Source: UMGS1124 sp045613165
GTDB taxonomy: Bacteria > Bacillota_I > Bacilli_A > RF39 > UBA660
DNA length: 5,332 nt
Assembly (NCBI GenBank): GCA_045613165.1
Contig: JAZLAK010000004.1
Coordinates: 1-5,332 of the forward strand
Reading direction: 5' to 3'
Part shown: one piece after another, positions 5,324 through 5,332 of the stretch
Layout of the letters: each line of letters begins with the position of its first letter
Position numbering within the stretch: position 1 is the stretch's first letter
Notes under the pieces: model-generated
What the model was told of the DNA's origin: nothing
Seen by the model: the letters and a program-made list of their open reading frames with translations, nothing else
Database searches by the model: none
Made by a program: the position numbers and the translations under genes

Positions 5324-5332
5324 TAAATAAAA

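Noticed and set aside
1..5332. CRISPR arrays, tRNA or rRNA genes, insertion sequences, phage or defence genes
   Set aside because: I found no regularly spaced repeats, cloverleaf sequences, terminal inverted repeats or relevant protein motifs on either strand.

Overview
The window is a very AT-rich, housekeeping stretch of a low-GC Gram-positive (Bacillota) genome, most likely from class Bacilli. The evidence for that placement is an RNA polymerase delta subunit (a Bacilli hallmark), a MurAB/MurZ-type MurA, a sporulation gene (spoIIR), a zinc-ribbon L31, strong AAGGAGG-type ribosome binding sites and sigma-A-like promoters. All tryptophans are TGG, so the standard bacterial code fits; every complete gene, and the partial one at the left edge, ends in TAA. 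An uncultured gut-type Bacilli lineage (RF39/Erysipelotrichia-like) is my guess from composition and gene content, not something the sequence proves.

Layout, all genes on the + strand. The left edge holds the last ~51 codons of an upstream gene, probably a DUF1934 (YwiB-like) protein. A strong extended -10 promoter then drives rpoE (RNA polymerase delta), prfA (release factor 1) and prmC (the methyltransferase that modifies the RF1 GGQ glutamine). prfA and prmC overlap by one base. After a hairpin comes a spoIIR-like sporulation signalling gene interrupted by an in-frame TAA directly after its signal peptide, and then mntP (manganese exporter). A new promoter and a 5'-proximal stem-loop precede murA (first committed step of peptidoglycan synthesis). 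A third promoter and a small leader hairpin precede rpmE (ribosomal protein L31), which is closed by a clear intrinsic terminator at the right edge.

The gene set is a condensed version of the Bacillus subtilis rpoE / murAB-rho-rpmE / prfA-prmC-spoIIR-mntP neighbourhood (recalled from general knowledge). It groups transcription, translation termination, cell wall and ribosome functions. The internal stop in spoIIR is the one real anomaly. I see no mobile element, CRISPR array, RNA gene or defence system, and no evidence for an undescribed multi-gene system; the other interesting items are small leader structures and residue-level variants.
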